The notes under the pieces: model-generated
Database searches by the model: none
What the model was told of the DNA's origin: nothing
What the model saw: only the letters and a program-made list of their open reading frames with translations
Source: Micromonospora echinospora
GTDB lineage: Bacteria > Actinomycetota > Actinomycetes > Mycobacteriales > Micromonosporaceae
Assembly: GCF_014203425.1 (NCBI RefSeq)
Contig: NZ_JACHJC010000001.1
Span: 1,364,001-1,428,000, forward strand
Direction: 5' to 3'
Length of the DNA stretch: 64,000 bases
Translations under genes and position numbers: made by a program
Part shown: positions 9,019-17,886 of the stretch, in pieces
Layout of the letters: each line of letters begins with the position of its first letter
How positions within the stretch are numbered: the stretch's first letter is position 1

Positions 9019-10482
9019 GTGTCCCAGCCCCACCTCCGCACAGTTGTCGTGCTCGCCGCCGGTGAGGGCAAGCGGATGAAGTCGTCCCTGCCCAAGGTGC
9101 TGCACCCGCTGCTCGGCCGTACCCTGCTCGGTCACGTCCTCGCCGCGGCCGCGCCGCTCGGCGCGGACCGCACCGTGGTGGTGGTCGGCCACGGCGCCGA
9201 CCAGGTCCGGGCGCACCTGACCGACGTGGCCCCGGCGGCGACGCCGGTGCTGCAGGAGCGCCAGCTCGGCACCGGGCACGCGGTCCGCATCGCGCTGGAC
9301 GCGGTGCCGGACGCCACCGGCACCGTCGTGGTGATCAACGGGGATGTGCCGCTGCTGCGGCCGGAGACGGTCCAGGCGCTCGTCGAGGCGCACGAGGGCG
9401 CCGCTGCGGCGGCGACAGTGCTGGCGGCCGAGGTGCCGGACCCGACCGGCCTGGGCCGGATCGTGCGGGACGTGCAGGGGCAGCTGGAGCAGATCGTGGA
9501 GGAGCGGGACGCCTCGCCCCAGCAGCGCGCGCTGCGGGAGATCAACGCGGGCATCTACGCGTTCGACGCGGCCCGGCTGCGGGAGGCGCTGGGCAAGCTC
9601 TCCACCGACAACGACCAGGGCGAGGAGTACCTGACCGACGTCTTCGCGCTGCTGCGCGACGCCGGGGAGCCGGTCGCGGTGCACTGCGCCGCCGACCACG
9701 TGGAGACGCTCGGCTGCAACGACCGGGTCGAGCTGTCCGCGCTGCGGCGGCTGCTGCGCGACCGGGTGAACGAGGGCTGGATGCGTACCGGGGTCAGCAT
9801 CCTCGACCCGCACACGACGTGGATCGACGTGACGGCGACCGTCGAGCGGGACGCGGTGATCGACCAGAACACGCAGTTGCAGGGTGCCACGGTGGTCGGC
9901 GAGGGCGCGCTCGTCGGCCCGGACACCACGCTCGTGGACACGGTGGTGGGCGCGGGCGCGAGCGTGGTGCGCTCCCACGCGGTCGGCGCCGAGGTGGGGC
10001 CGGAGGCCAGCGTGGGCCCGTACGCGTATCTGCGGCCGGAGTCGCGGCTGGGTCGCAAGGCGAAGGTCGGCACGTTCGTGGAGACCAAGAAGGCGTCGAT
10101 CGGTGACGGGTCGAAGGTGCCGCACCTGTCGTACGTGGGGGACGCGACGATCGGCGAGCACAGCAACATCGGCGCGGCCACTGTCTTCGTCAACTACGAC
10201 GGGGTGCGCAAGCACCACACCACCATCGGCAGTCACGCGCGTACCGGAGCGGACAACATGTTCGTGGCGCCGGTACGGGTCGGCGACGGCGCGTACACCG
10301 CTGCGGGTTCGGTGATCACCGGGGACGTGCCGCCGGGTGCGATGGCGGTGGCGCGGGGCCAGCAGCGCAACGTGGAGGGCTGGGTGCTGCGCAAGCGGGC
10401 CGGTACGGAGGCCGCGGAGGCGGCGCGGCGGGCCGGTGAGGATGCGGCGGAGACGGGCGGGGCCGCAAGGGAAGGTGACTGA
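9019..10482 (+). CDS. glmU: Bifunctional UDP-GlcNAc pyrophosphorylase / GlcN-1-P acetyltransferase
   Basis: A 487-aa enzyme that acetylates glucosamine-1-phosphate and then couples it to UTP, giving UDP-GlcNAc for peptidoglycan. The N-terminal nucleotidyltransferase half has LAAGEGKRMKS and NGDVPLL. The C-terminal half shows the left-handed beta-helix hexapeptide repeats and the acetyltransferase motif around FVNYDGVRKHHTTIG. GTG 9019 is preferred because GGGAG precedes it and because a -10-like TAGCAT (8973-8978) overlaps the alternative ATG at 8977. The C-terminal tail is Ala/Glu-rich. prs follows on the same strand, a frequent actinobacterial order. Confidence 0.93.
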   Translation: MSQPHLRTVVVLAAGEGKRMKSSLPKVLHPLLGRTLLGHVLAAAAPLGADRTVVVVGHGADQVRAHLTDVAPAATPVLQERQLGTGHAVRIALDAVPDATGTVVVINGDVPLLRPETVQALVEAHEGAAAAATVLAAEVPDPTGLGRIVRDVQGQLEQIVEERDASPQQRALREINAGIYAFDAARLREALGKLSTDNDQGEEYLTDVFALLRDAGEPVAVHCAADHVETLGCNDRVELSALRRLLRDRVNEGWMRTGVSILDPHTTWIDVTATVERDAVIDQNTQLQGATVVGEGALVGPDTTLVDTVVGAGASVVRSHAVGAEVGPEASVGPYAYLRPESRLGRKAKVGTFVETKKASIGDGSKVPHLSYVGDATIGEHSNIGAATVFVNYDGVRKHHTTIGSHARTGADNMFVAPVRVGDGAYTAAGSVITGDVPPGAMAVARGQQRNVEGWVLRKRAGTEAAEAARRAGEDAAETGGAAREGD

Positions 10483-10597
10483 CTCCACGGGGATCGGCGG
10501 GCCGTGGGTGGATCGCTGAACCGGGGGCATACTGCAACCGAACACTCCCCGGCCCACCGCCGCCGGGCACCACCGACATACGGGAGCAGACGGGCCC

Positions 10598-11578
10598 ATG
10601 GGCAGCATCGTCGCCGAAAACCGCAAGAGCCTGATGCTCTTCTCCGGGAGGGGTTTTCCGGAGCTGGCCAAGGAGATCGGTGAGGTGCTCGGCGTCGCGC
10701 CGACGCCGGCCGACGCGTACGACTTCGCCAACGGCGAGATCTTCGTCCGGTACAAGGACTCGGTTCGTGGTTCGGACGCCTTCGTGGTGCAGTCCGTGAC
10801 GCACGGCGTGAACACCTGGGTCATGGAGACCCTGATCATGGTCGACGCGCTGAAGCGCGGTTCGGCCAAGCGGATCACCGTGGTGCTGCCGTTCTACCCG
10901 TACGCGCGGCAGGACAAGAAGCACCGCGGCCGGGAGCCGATCTCGGCGCGGCTGATCGCCGACCTGCTCAAGACGGCCGGCGCGAACCGCATCCTGACCG
11001 TCGACCTGCACACCGCCCAGATCCAGGGCTTCTTCGACGGCCCGGTGGACCACCTGTTCGCCATGGACGTGCTGGCCGAGTACGTGGAGCACAAGTACGC
11101 GGGCCGGCCGATGACTGTGGTGGCGCCGGACTCGGGCCGGGTCCGTGTGGCGGAGCGCTGGACCGACCGGCTGGGCGGCTGCCCGCTGGCGTTCATCCAC
11201 AAGACCCGTGACCCGCTGAAGCCGAACCAGGTCGTGGCGAACCGGGTGGTCGGTGAGGTCGAGGGCCGGGTGTGCCTGATCGTGGACGACATGATCGACA
11301 CCGGCGGCACGATCACCAAGGCGGCGGACATCCTCAAGGAGCAGGGTGCGGCGGAGATCGTGGTCGCCTCGACGCACGCGCTGCTGTCCGACCCGGCGAC
11401 CGAGCGGCTGAAGAACAGCCCGATCAGTGAGGTCGTGGTGACGAACACGCTGCCGCTGCCGTCGGAGAAGCAGTTGGACAAGCTGACAGTGCTGTCGATC
11501 GCCCCGCTGCTGGCCCGGGCGATCCGTGAGGTCTTCGACGACGGTTCGGTGACCACCCTGTTCGGTGGCCTGAGCTGA
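10598..11578 (+). CDS. prs: Ribose-phosphate pyrophosphokinase (PRPP synthase)
   Basis: A 326-aa class I PRPP synthase making 5-phosphoribosyl diphosphate from ribose-5-phosphate and ATP for nucleotide, histidine and tryptophan synthesis. Motifs seen: FSGRGFPELAKEI near the start, YARQDKKHRGREPISA (ATP-binding flexible loop), DLHTAQIQGFF, APDSGR, and the PRPP loop VDDMIDTGGTI. Full length; ATG 10598 has CGGGAG about 14 nt upstream. It is separated from glmU by 115 bp that contain a CATACT hexamer, a plausible -10. Confidence 0.96.
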   Translation: MGSIVAENRKSLMLFSGRGFPELAKEIGEVLGVAPTPADAYDFANGEIFVRYKDSVRGSDAFVVQSVTHGVNTWVMETLIMVDALKRGSAKRITVVLPFYPYARQDKKHRGREPISARLIADLLKTAGANRILTVDLHTAQIQGFFDGPVDHLFAMDVLAEYVEHKYAGRPMTVVAPDSGRVRVAERWTDRLGGCPLAFIHKTRDPLKPNQVVANRVVGEVEGRVCLIVDDMIDTGGTITKAADILKEQGAAEIVVASTHALLSDPATERLKNSPISEVVVTNTLPLPSEKQLDKLTVLSIAPLLARAIREVFDDGSVTTLFGGLS

Positions 11579-11588
11579 TCGTTGCGGT

Positions 11589-11615
11589 CCGGTCGCCGGC
11601 ACGTCCGGCGGCCGG
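11589..11615 (+). terminator. GC-rich hairpin after prs
   Basis: CCGGTCGCCGG (11589-11599) pairs with 11605-11615 around a 5-nt loop, with one G-U pair. It follows the prs stop by 10 bp. No T tract. Confidence 0.5.
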
Positions 11616-11693
11616 GCCGATGCCCTGCGGAACAGGCGCGGCGGTGATATGGGGGACTGCCGGAAAGCCGGGAAAGCCCTCGGGTAGACTGGT

Positions 11694-11862
11694 GCGGTTG
11701 CCACGGCGAGGGTGCCCGGCGGGCTGCTGACAAGCACCGCACGGAGGCGCCGTCATCGACGCGGTGCTCCGGGCGGTCGTTCATGACCCTAGCCCCAGCG
11801 AGCCCCTCGCCCCAGCACCGCCAGACGACAAGCCGCCGCAGCGAAGCATCAGGAGTTTCCCC
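11694..11862 (+). promoter_or_regulatory. rplY promoter and long 5' leader
   Basis: TAGACT at 11694-11699 looks like a -10 hexamer, and the next 160 bases before the rplY GTG hold no convincing gene. The leader contains complementary GGTGCGG/GCACCGC and GCGGTGCTCC segments that could form alternative hairpins, a possible regulatory structure for a ribosomal protein gene. This is inference from inspection only. Confidence 0.35.
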
Positions 11863-12558
11863 GTGTCCGAGGTAAAGATCAGCGCCGAGCCCCGTACCGA
11901 GTTCGGCAAGGGTGGTGCCCGTCGTACCCGCCGGGCCGGCAAGGTGCCCGCCGTGCTGTACGGCCACGGCGAGAAGCCCAAGCACATCGCGCTTCCGGCG
12001 CGGGAGTTCGCCGCCGCGATCCGCAAGGGTGGCGCGAACCAGCTCTTCGCCATCGAGGTAAGCGACGGCACGCAGGTGCTGGCGCTGCCGAAGGCGATCC
12101 AGCGTGACCCGATCAAGGACACCTTCGAGCACGTGGACCTGCTGCTGGTCCGCCGGGGCGAGAAGGTCACCGTCGAGGTCCCGGTGCAGCTGACCGGTGA
12201 GGCCGCGAAGGACACCCTGATCGTGCACGACCACGACACGCTGTCGGTGACGGCCGACGCGACCAAGGTGCCGGACCACCTGGAGGCGTCGATCGAGGGC
12301 GCCGAGCCGGGCACCACGATCACCGCCGCCGACGTCGAGCTGCCGGCCGGCGTCGAGCTGGCCACCGACGACAGCACCGCTGTCGCCTCGGTGACCGCCG
12401 CTCCGACCGCCGAGCAGCTTGAGGCCACCCTCCCCGAGGTCGAGGAGGCCACCGAGGAGGCCGAGGCCGAGGCCGGCGAGGAGACCGCCGAGGGTGCCGA
12501 GGGCGCTCCGGCCGCCGAGGGCGAGGAGGCCCCGGCCGAGGCGAAGACCGAGGCCTGA
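11863..12558 (+). CDS. rplY: 50S ribosomal protein L25 / general stress protein CTC
   Basis: A 231-aa two-domain L25 of the TL5/CTC type, which binds 5S rRNA. The N-terminal L25 domain runs from [15 protein letters not shown] to about residue 95 ([20 protein letters not shown]). A beta-rich C-terminal domain follows, then an acidic Ala/Glu tail of about 45 residues (roughly 187-231). GTG 11863 is preceded by AGGAG at 8 nt. The upstream frame is open, but lacks L25 similarity. The acidic tail is a common actinobacterial extension. It is followed by pth, as in many bacteria. Confidence 0.93.
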   Translation: MSEVKISAEPRTEFGKGGARRTRRAGKVPAVLYGHGEKPKHIALPAREFAAAIRKGGANQLFAIEVSDGTQVLALPKAIQRDPIKDTFEHVDLLLVRRGEKVTVEVPVQLTGEAAKDTLIVHDHDTLSVTADATKVPDHLEASIEGAEPGTTITAADVELPAGVELATDDSTAVASVTAAPTAEQLEATLPEVEEATEEAEAEAGEETAEGAEGAPAAEGEEAPAEAKTEA

Positions 12559-12577
12559 CCGGTCCGCAAGGCTGTGC

Positions 12578-12610
12578 GACAGGCGTCCCCGGTTCCCGGG
12601 GGCGCCTGTC
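12578..12610 (+). terminator. Hairpin between rplY and pth
   Basis: GACAGGCGTCCCCGG (12578-12592) pairs with 12596-12610 over 15 bp with a single G-U pair and a 3-nt loop. It suggests that pth transcription is partly separate from rplY. Confidence 0.65.
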
Positions 12611-12658
12611 GGCGTATCGGGACGGCTGGTCGGGCGAGCGAGCGGGAAGGGACGTCGG

Positions 12659-13249
12659 GTGACGGACGAGGCGGGACCGTGGCTGGTGGTCGGCCTGGGC
12701 AACCCCGGCCGGGAGTACGCGAACAACCGGCACAACGTCGGGTTCATGGTGGCCGACCTGCTGGCGGCCCGGGTGGGCGCGAAGTTCGGGCGGCACAAGC
12801 GCGCGATGGCCGAGGCCGCCGAGGGGCGGCTGGGCTTCGGCGGCCCGAAGCTGGTGCTGCTCAAGCCGTTGACGTACATGAACCTGTCCGGCGGTCCGGT
12901 GGCCGGGCTGGCGCAGTTCCACAAGATCCCGCCGGCGCACGTGATCGCGGTGCACGACGAGCTGGACATCCCGTACGGGCAGGTGCGGGTGAAGTGCGGC
13001 GGTGGCGAGGGCGGCCACAACGGCCTGCGTTCGATGTCGAAGTCGCTCGGTACGAAGGACTACGTGCGGGTGCGGTTCGGCATCGGCCGGCCGCCGGGCC
13101 GGCAGGACCCGGCTGACTACGTACTCTCGGATTTCTCCTCGGCGGAGCGCAAGGAGCTGGAGTTCCTGGTGGACCGCGCGGCGGACGTGGTGGAGTCGGT
13201 GGTTCTCAAGGGTGTGGAGCCGACGCAGAACCTTTACCACGGGGGCTGA
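12659..13249 (+). CDS. pth: Peptidyl-tRNA hydrolase
   Basis: A 196-aa Pth that releases peptides from tRNAs dropped by ribosomes. Family motifs are intact: [19 protein letters not shown] near the start (catalytic His in NRHNVGF), [22 protein letters not shown] and [15 protein letters not shown] 12659 follows GGGAAGGGA at about 8 nt. Length is normal. The following cysQ gene starts 56 bp later, so the two may be cotranscribed, though functionally unrelated. Confidence 0.95.
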   Translation: MTDEAGPWLVVGLGNPGREYANNRHNVGFMVADLLAARVGAKFGRHKRAMAEAAEGRLGFGGPKLVLLKPLTYMNLSGGPVAGLAQFHKIPPAHVIAVHDELDIPYGQVRVKCGGGEGGHNGLRSMSKSLGTKDYVRVRFGIGRPPGRQDPADYVLSDFSSAERKELEFLVDRAADVVESVVLKGVEPTQNLYHGG

Positions 13250-13305
13250 CCGGCGGTCGGTGGTCAGCGGCTCGGGTGGCGGAGCGAAGGGGCGACAGGA
13301 GCATC

Positions 13306-14139
13306 ATGGGCAGTCCTCCGATGACCGACGGCGGCTTCGCCCGGTGGCTGGCGTCGCGGGCCGGCCAGGCGTTGACGGCGTTGCGTACGGAGATGGGGTT
13401 CGCCGACGCGGGAGCGCTCCGGTCGGCCGGGGACAAGGTCTCGCACGACCTGATCCGCACGGAGCTGGCGAGGTGGCGGCCGGCGGACGCGGTGCTGTCG
13501 GAGGAGGACGAGGGCGCTCGGCTGGCCTGGACGGCGGAGGTGACGAGCGAGGCGTTGTTTCGCCTGACCGCCGACCGCGTCTGGATCATCGATCCGCTGG
13601 ACGGCACCCGGGAGTACGCGGAGGAGGGGCGCGCGGACTGGGCGGTGCACGTGGCGCTCTGGTCGCGTAACGCGTCGAAGCCGCACGGTCTGGTAGCGGG
13701 CGCGGTGGGCCTGCCGGCCCAGCACCGGGTGCTCGGCACGGATCATCCGCCGGCCTACCCGCCGATGACGGTGGAGGCCGCCGTGGGCGGCAGCCGGCGG
13801 GTCATCCGGTTGGCTGCCAGTCGTAGCCGTCCGCCGGTTTTCCTGACCGATCTGGCAGAGGACGTCGGCGCTCATCTGGTCCCGATGGGCTCGGCGGGCG
13901 CGAAGATCGCCGCCGTGGTCACCGGTGAGGTCGACGCGTACATCCACGCGGGCGGTCAGTACGAGTGGGATTCGGCCGCTCCGGTCGCTGTGGCGACGGC
14001 CACCGGTCTGCATGCTTCCCGGATCGACGGTTCTGCGCTGAAATACAACGAGGCCGACCCGCGCCTACCGGATCTGCTGGTCTGCCGCAAGGATCTCGCG
14101 AGTCGGTTGCTTGCAGCGTTGCAGCGGCATTCCGGGTAA
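13306..14139 (+). CDS. cysQ: 3'(2'),5'-bisphosphate nucleotidase CysQ
   Basis: A 277-aa inositol-monophosphatase-fold enzyme, probably hydrolysing PAP (3'-phosphoadenosine 5'-phosphate) to AMP. Motifs are SEEDEG (metal ligand), IIDPLDGTREYAE (metal- and lithium-sensitive motif) and YEWDSAAPVAVATATG. The position directly before cysD and cysN supports the sulfur role over inositol phosphate hydrolysis. ATG 13306 has AGGAG only 4 nt upstream; the next in-frame ATG 13321 is an alternative. Confidence 0.85.
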   Translation: MGSPPMTDGGFARWLASRAGQALTALRTEMGFADAGALRSAGDKVSHDLIRTELARWRPADAVLSEEDEGARLAWTAEVTSEALFRLTADRVWIIDPLDGTREYAEEGRADWAVHVALWSRNASKPHGLVAGAVGLPAQHRVLGTDHPPAYPPMTVEAAVGGSRRVIRLAASRSRPPVFLTDLAEDVGAHLVPMGSAGAKIAAVVTGEVDAYIHAGGQYEWDSAAPVAVATATGLHASRIDGSALKYNEADPRLPDLLVCRKDLASRLLAALQRHSG

Positions 14140-14218
14140 CCTGAGCGTTCTTCTTCACGACTCCGACCTGAAAGGTCTGGAATCCGATGTGCGGATCCGA
14201 GCGAATCGAGTTCGTGTC

Positions 14219-15130
14219 ATGACGTCCCCCGCCGCGTACCAGGTGTCGCACCTCGACGCCCTCGAGGCGGAGAGCATCTTCGTGATGCGTGAGGTGGTCG
14301 CCGAGATGGAGCGGCCGGTGCTGCTCTTCTCCGGCGGCAAGGACTCGATCGTGATGCTCCGGTTGGCCCAGAAGGCGTTCGCGCCGGCCAACATCCCCTT
14401 CCCGGTGATGCACGTGGACACCGGGCACAACTTCCCCGAGGTACTCGACTACCGCGATCAGCGGGTGGCCGAGCTGGGCCTGCAGCTGATCGTGGCGAGC
14501 GTGCCGGAGGCGCTGAACAAGGGCCTGGTCCGCGAGTCCGCCGACGGCATGCGTAACCGCATCCAGACGCCGGTGCTGTTGGAGGCGGTCGAGAAGCACC
14601 GCTTCGACGCGCTGTTCGGCGGCGCCCGGCGCGACGAGGAGAAGGCGCGGGCGAAGGAGCGGGTGTTCAGCTTCCGCGACGAGTTCGGCCAGTGGGACCC
14701 GAAGAACCAGCGTCCGGAGCTGTGGGCGCTGTACAACGGCCGGCACCACCCGGGCGAGTCGATCCGGGTGTTCCCGCTGTCGAACTGGACCGAGCTGGAC
14801 GTGTGGCACTACATCGCGCGGGAGCGGATTCCGCTGCCGTCGATCTACTACGCGCACGAGCGCGAGGTGATCGAGCGCGACGGCATGCTCTACGCGGTGA
14901 ACGAGTTCTTCCGGGCCCGCGCCGGTGAGCAGCCGTTCAAGACCCAGGTGCGGTACCGGACCGTGGGTGACGCCTCCTGCACCGCGGCGGTCCGCTCGGA
15001 CGCCGACACGGTGGAGAAGGTGATCGAGGAGGTGGCCGCGACGCGGATCACCGAGCGCGGCGCGACCCGCGGCGACGACCGGGTCAGCGAGGCCGCCATG
15101 GAGGACCGCAAGCGAGAGGGCTACTTCTGA
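14219..15130 (+). CDS. cysD: Sulfate adenylyltransferase subunit 2
   Basis: A 303-aa PP-loop ATP sulfurylase subunit forming adenosine 5'-phosphosulfate together with the CysN GTPase. The PP-loop LLFSGGKDSIVMLRLAQKAF lies near residues 36-55, followed by HVDTGHNFPE, and the C-terminus contains RYRTVGDASCTAAV. ATG 14219 is chosen because it gives the usual N-terminus (MTSPAAYQVSHLDALE); an in-frame GTG at 14189 is possible. No strong Shine-Dalgarno is visible. The stop TGA shares one base with the cysN ATG. Confidence 0.95.
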   Translation: MTSPAAYQVSHLDALEAESIFVMREVVAEMERPVLLFSGGKDSIVMLRLAQKAFAPANIPFPVMHVDTGHNFPEVLDYRDQRVAELGLQLIVASVPEALNKGLVRESADGMRNRIQTPVLLEAVEKHRFDALFGGARRDEEKARAKERVFSFRDEFGQWDPKNQRPELWALYNGRHHPGESIRVFPLSNWTELDVWHYIARERIPLPSIYYAHEREVIERDGMLYAVNEFFRARAGEQPFKTQVRYRTVGDASCTAAVRSDADTVEKVIEEVAATRITERGATRGDDRVSEAAMEDRKREGYF

Positions 15131-16431
15131 TGAGCGTCGAGACCCTGGCGCCGGCCGAGAGCGAGACCGCGCGGCCGATGGACCTGCTGCGGTTCGCCAC
15201 CGCGGGCAGCGTCGACGACGGCAAGTCGACGCTCATCGGCCGTCTGCTCTACGACACCAAGTCGCTGTTCACCGACCAACTCGCCGCGGTCGAGGCGGTC
15301 AGCGCGGCGCGTGGCGACGAGTACACCAACCTGGCGCTGCTCACCGACGGCCTGCGCGCCGAGCGGGAGCAGGGCATCACCATCGACGTGGCGTACCGCT
15401 ACTTCGCCACGCCGCGGCGCAAGTTCATCATCGCCGACACCCCGGGGCACATCCAGTACACCCGGAACATGGTCACCGGCGCCTCGACCGCCGACCTGGC
15501 GCTGATCCTGGTGGACGCGCGCAAGGGCCTGGTGGAGCAGTCCCGCCGGCACGCGTTCCTCTGCTCGCTGCTGCGGGTGCCGCACCTGGTTCTCTGTGTG
15601 AACAAGATGGACCTGGTCGACTGGTCGCAGGAGGTCTACGAGCGGATCGCCGACGAGTTCACCGCGTTCGCGGCGAAGCTCGACGTGCCGGACCTGACAG
15701 TGGTGCCGGTCTCCGCGCTCAAGGGCGACAACATCGTCACCCGCTCGGAGAACATGCCGTGGTACGAGGGGCCGTCGCTGCTGCACCACCTGGAGCGGGT
15801 GCACATCGCCTCGGACCGCAACCTGGTCGACGTGCGGTTCCCGGTGCAGTACGTGATCCGGCCGCAGTCCACCACCGTCACCGACTACCGGGGCTACGCC
15901 GGGCAGGTGGCCTCGGGCGTGCTCAAGCCGGGCGACGAGGTGATGGTGCTGCCGTCCGGGTTCACCAGCCGCATCGCCGCTGTGGAGACCGCCGACGGCC
16001 CGGTGGACGAGGCGTTCCCGCCGATGTCGGTGACGGTCCGGCTGACCGACGAGCTGGACATCTCCCGTGGTGACATGATCTGCCGGCCGAACAACGCCCC
16101 GACGGCCGTGCAGGACATCGAGGCGATGGTCTGCTGGATGGACGAGACCCGCCCGTTGCAGGTCGGCGGCAAGTACGCGATCAAGCACACCACCCGCTCG
16201 GCGCGGGCGATCGTGCGCGGCCTGCACTACCGGCTGGACATCAACTCGCTGCACCGGGACGAGACGGTGGGGGAGTTGAAGCTCAACGAGATCGGCCGGG
16301 TCCGGCTGCGGACCACAGTGCCGCTGCTCGCCGACGAGTACCGCCGCAACCGCACCACCGGCGGCTTCGTGATCATCGACGAGGCCACGAACCGTACGGT
16401 CGGCGCCGGCATGATCGTCGAGGCCGGCTGA
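15130..16431 (+). CDS. cysN: Sulfate adenylyltransferase subunit 1 (GTPase)
   Basis: A 433-aa EF-Tu-like GTPase that drives APS formation by CysD. G1 motif AGSVDDGKST lies around residue 25, with DTPGHIQYTRNM (G3) and CVNKMDLV (G4). The length ends after the beta-barrel domains, so there is no fused CysC APS-kinase domain as in mycobacterial CysNC. It overlaps cysD by one base, implying translational coupling. No APS/PAPS reductase or sulfite reductase is present in this window. Transcription should end at the hairpin repeat 8 bp downstream. Confidence 0.95.
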   Translation: MSVETLAPAESETARPMDLLRFATAGSVDDGKSTLIGRLLYDTKSLFTDQLAAVEAVSAARGDEYTNLALLTDGLRAEREQGITIDVAYRYFATPRRKFIIADTPGHIQYTRNMVTGASTADLALILVDARKGLVEQSRRHAFLCSLLRVPHLVLCVNKMDLVDWSQEVYERIADEFTAFAAKLDVPDLTVVPVSALKGDNIVTRSENMPWYEGPSLLHHLERVHIASDRNLVDVRFPVQYVIRPQSTTVTDYRGYAGQVASGVLKPGDEVMVLPSGFTSRIAAVETADGPVDEAFPPMSVTVRLTDELDISRGDMICRPNNAPTAVQDIEAMVCWMDETRPLQVGGKYAIKHTTRSARAIVRGLHYRLDINSLHRDETVGELKLNEIGRVRLRTTVPLLADEYRRNRTTGGFVIIDEATNRTVGAGMIVEAG

Positions 16432-16438
16432 CCCCTGC

Positions 16439-16527
16439 GTGTAAGGAAGGGCCCCTTGTTAACAGCTCACTGTTAACAAGGGGCCCTTCCTCTACCGCAG
16501 GCGTTAATAGGGGGCCCTTCCTTACAC
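16439..16527. repeat. MITE-like nested inverted repeat between cysN and galK
   Basis: The 89-bp element begins GTGTAAGGAAGGGCCCC and ends with its exact reverse complement, giving terminal inverted repeats of 17 bp. Inside, a 22-bp perfect stem (16444-16465 with 16470-16491) encloses the loop CTCA. The core AAGGGGCCCTT equals that of the repeats after tatD. It fills nearly the whole gap between two convergent genes and can act as a bidirectional terminator. It carries no coding capacity, and its mobility is inferred from its shape. Confidence 0.8.
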
Positions 16528-16528
16528 C

Positions 16529-17698
16529 TCAGGCCAGGCGGGTCACGCCGCCTGCCGGGCGGACGGTGAGCGTGCCGGGCGCGGTGAAGCCGCGCTTCGC
16601 GTACGCCTCGGTGACGGCGGCGGCCACCGGATCGGCGGCGTCCGCGTCGACCAGGGCGAGCACGCAGCCGCCGAAGCCGCCGCCGGTCATCCGCGCGCCG
16701 TACGCCCCGGCGGACAGCGCCGCCTCGACCGCGGTGTCGATCTCCGGCACGGTGATCTCGAAGTCGTCGCGCATGGAGGCGTGCGAGGCGGTCAGCAGCG
16801 GGCCGGTGTCGCGGACCCGGCCGGCGCGCAGCAGCGCGACGGTGTCGAGCACCCGCTGGTTCTCGGTGACCACGTGCCGGACCCGGCGGCGGGTCTCGTC
16901 GTCGTCGAGGCGGGCCAGGGCGGCGTCGAGTTCGGCCACGTCGACGTCGCGCAGCGCGGCGACGCCGAGCGCGGCGGCGCCCTGTTCGCAGCTGCGGCGC
17001 CGGGCGGCGTACTCGCCGTCCGCGTGCCGGTGCGGCGCCCGGCTGTCGATGACCAGCACGGCCAGCCCGGCGGCGTCCAGGTCGAACGGGATCTGCTCGA
17101 CCTCCTCGGTGCGGCAGTCGAGGAACAGCGCGTGCCCCTCCCGGCCGCGGATCACGGCGGACTGGTCCATGATCCCGGTGGGCGCGCCGACGTAGTCGTT
17201 CTCGGCCCGCTGGGCGAGCCGGGGCCACGCCCGCGCGGGCAGGTCCAGGCCGCCGAGGTCGACCAGCGCCGCCAGCACCGCCGACTCGATGGCCGCCGAC
17301 GAGGAGAGCCCGGAGCCGACCGGCACGTCGGAGGCGACGGCGAGCCGCGCGCCCGGCACGTCGTGCCCGGCGGCGCGCAGCGCCCACACCACCCCGGCCA
17401 CGTAGGCGGCCCAGCCGTCGACGCCGCCGGGCTCGTCGGCCTCCGCGGCGCCGAACTCCACCGGCTCGTCGTCCAGCTCCGACCAGACCGTCCAGCGCCC
17501 GTCGGGGTCGGGCGCGGCGGCGACCACGGTACGCAGCGGCAGCGCGAAGGGCAGCACGAAGCCGTCGTTGTAGTCGGTGTGCTCGCCGATCAGGTTGACC
17601 CGCCCGGGCGCCGCCCAGCGGCCGGCCGGCTCGGTGCGGTACCGCTGCCGGAAACCGGCGGTGGCGCGGTCGGCGACCGTCGTGCCCGGCGCGCTCAC
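16529..17698 (-). CDS. galK: Galactokinase
   Basis: A 389-aa GHMP kinase that phosphorylates galactose at C1 in the Leloir pathway. Signature motifs are GRVNLIGEHTDYNDGF near the N-terminus, GSGLSSSAAIESAVL in the middle and GGGFGGCVLALV near the C-terminus. The start is taken as GTG at 17698 because the 10-bp sequence around it is the boundary of the tandem repeat and recreates an ancestral GTGA overlap with galE. A GTG at 17707 inside the repeat would add three residues. It lies downstream of galE on the same strand. No galT is present nearby. Confidence 0.93.
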   Translation of the reverse strand: MSAPGTTVADRATAGFRQRYRTEPAGRWAAPGRVNLIGEHTDYNDGFVLPFALPLRTVVAAAPDPDGRWTVWSELDDEPVEFGAAEADEPGGVDGWAAYVAGVVWALRAAGHDVPGARLAVASDVPVGSGLSSSAAIESAVLAALVDLGGLDLPARAWPRLAQRAENDYVGAPTGIMDQSAVIRGREGHALFLDCRTEEVEQIPFDLDAAGLAVLVIDSRAPHRHADGEYAARRRSCEQGAAALGVAALRDVDVAELDAALARLDDDETRRRVRHVVTENQRVLDTVALLRAGRVRDTGPLLTASHASMRDDFEITVPEIDTAVEAALSAGAYGARMTGGGFGGCVLALVDADAADPVAAAVTEAYAKRGFTAPGTLTVRPAGGVTRLA

Positions 17699-17886
17699 GC
17701 CGTGCACTCTTTCGTTCGCGACTGCGGGGCTCGCAACCCCGGCTCACTCCTCGCGCTCACGCCGTGCCTTCTTTCGTTCGCGACTGCGGGGCTCGCAACC
17801 CCGGCTCACTCCTCGCGCTCACGCCGTGCCTTCTTTCGTTCGCGACTGCGGGGCTCGCAACCCCGGCTCACTCCTCGCGCTCACGC
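17691..17886. repeat. Three tandem 62-bp repeats plus a 10-bp partial copy
   Basis: Units start at 17691, 17753 and 17815, each beginning GCGCTCACGC. A fourth GCGCTCACGC (17877-17886) closes the array. Copies 2 and 3 are identical; copy 1 differs at two bases (GTGCACTC versus GTGCCTTC). Each unit contains the inverted repeat GGGGCTCGCAACCCC. The array separates the galE stop from the galK start, and both codons lie in the repeated 10-bp boundary. In the gene direction each unit supplies GAGGAG followed by GTGA, so several start-like sites exist. Confidence 0.92.

Noticed and set aside
10894..13020. A 708-codon minus-strand frame across prs, rplY and pth
   Set aside because: Shadow of conserved genes on the plus strand; no recognisable motif and unnatural composition.
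17691..17886. CRISPR array
   Set aside because: The units are directly tandem with no unique spacers between them and no cas genes nearby.
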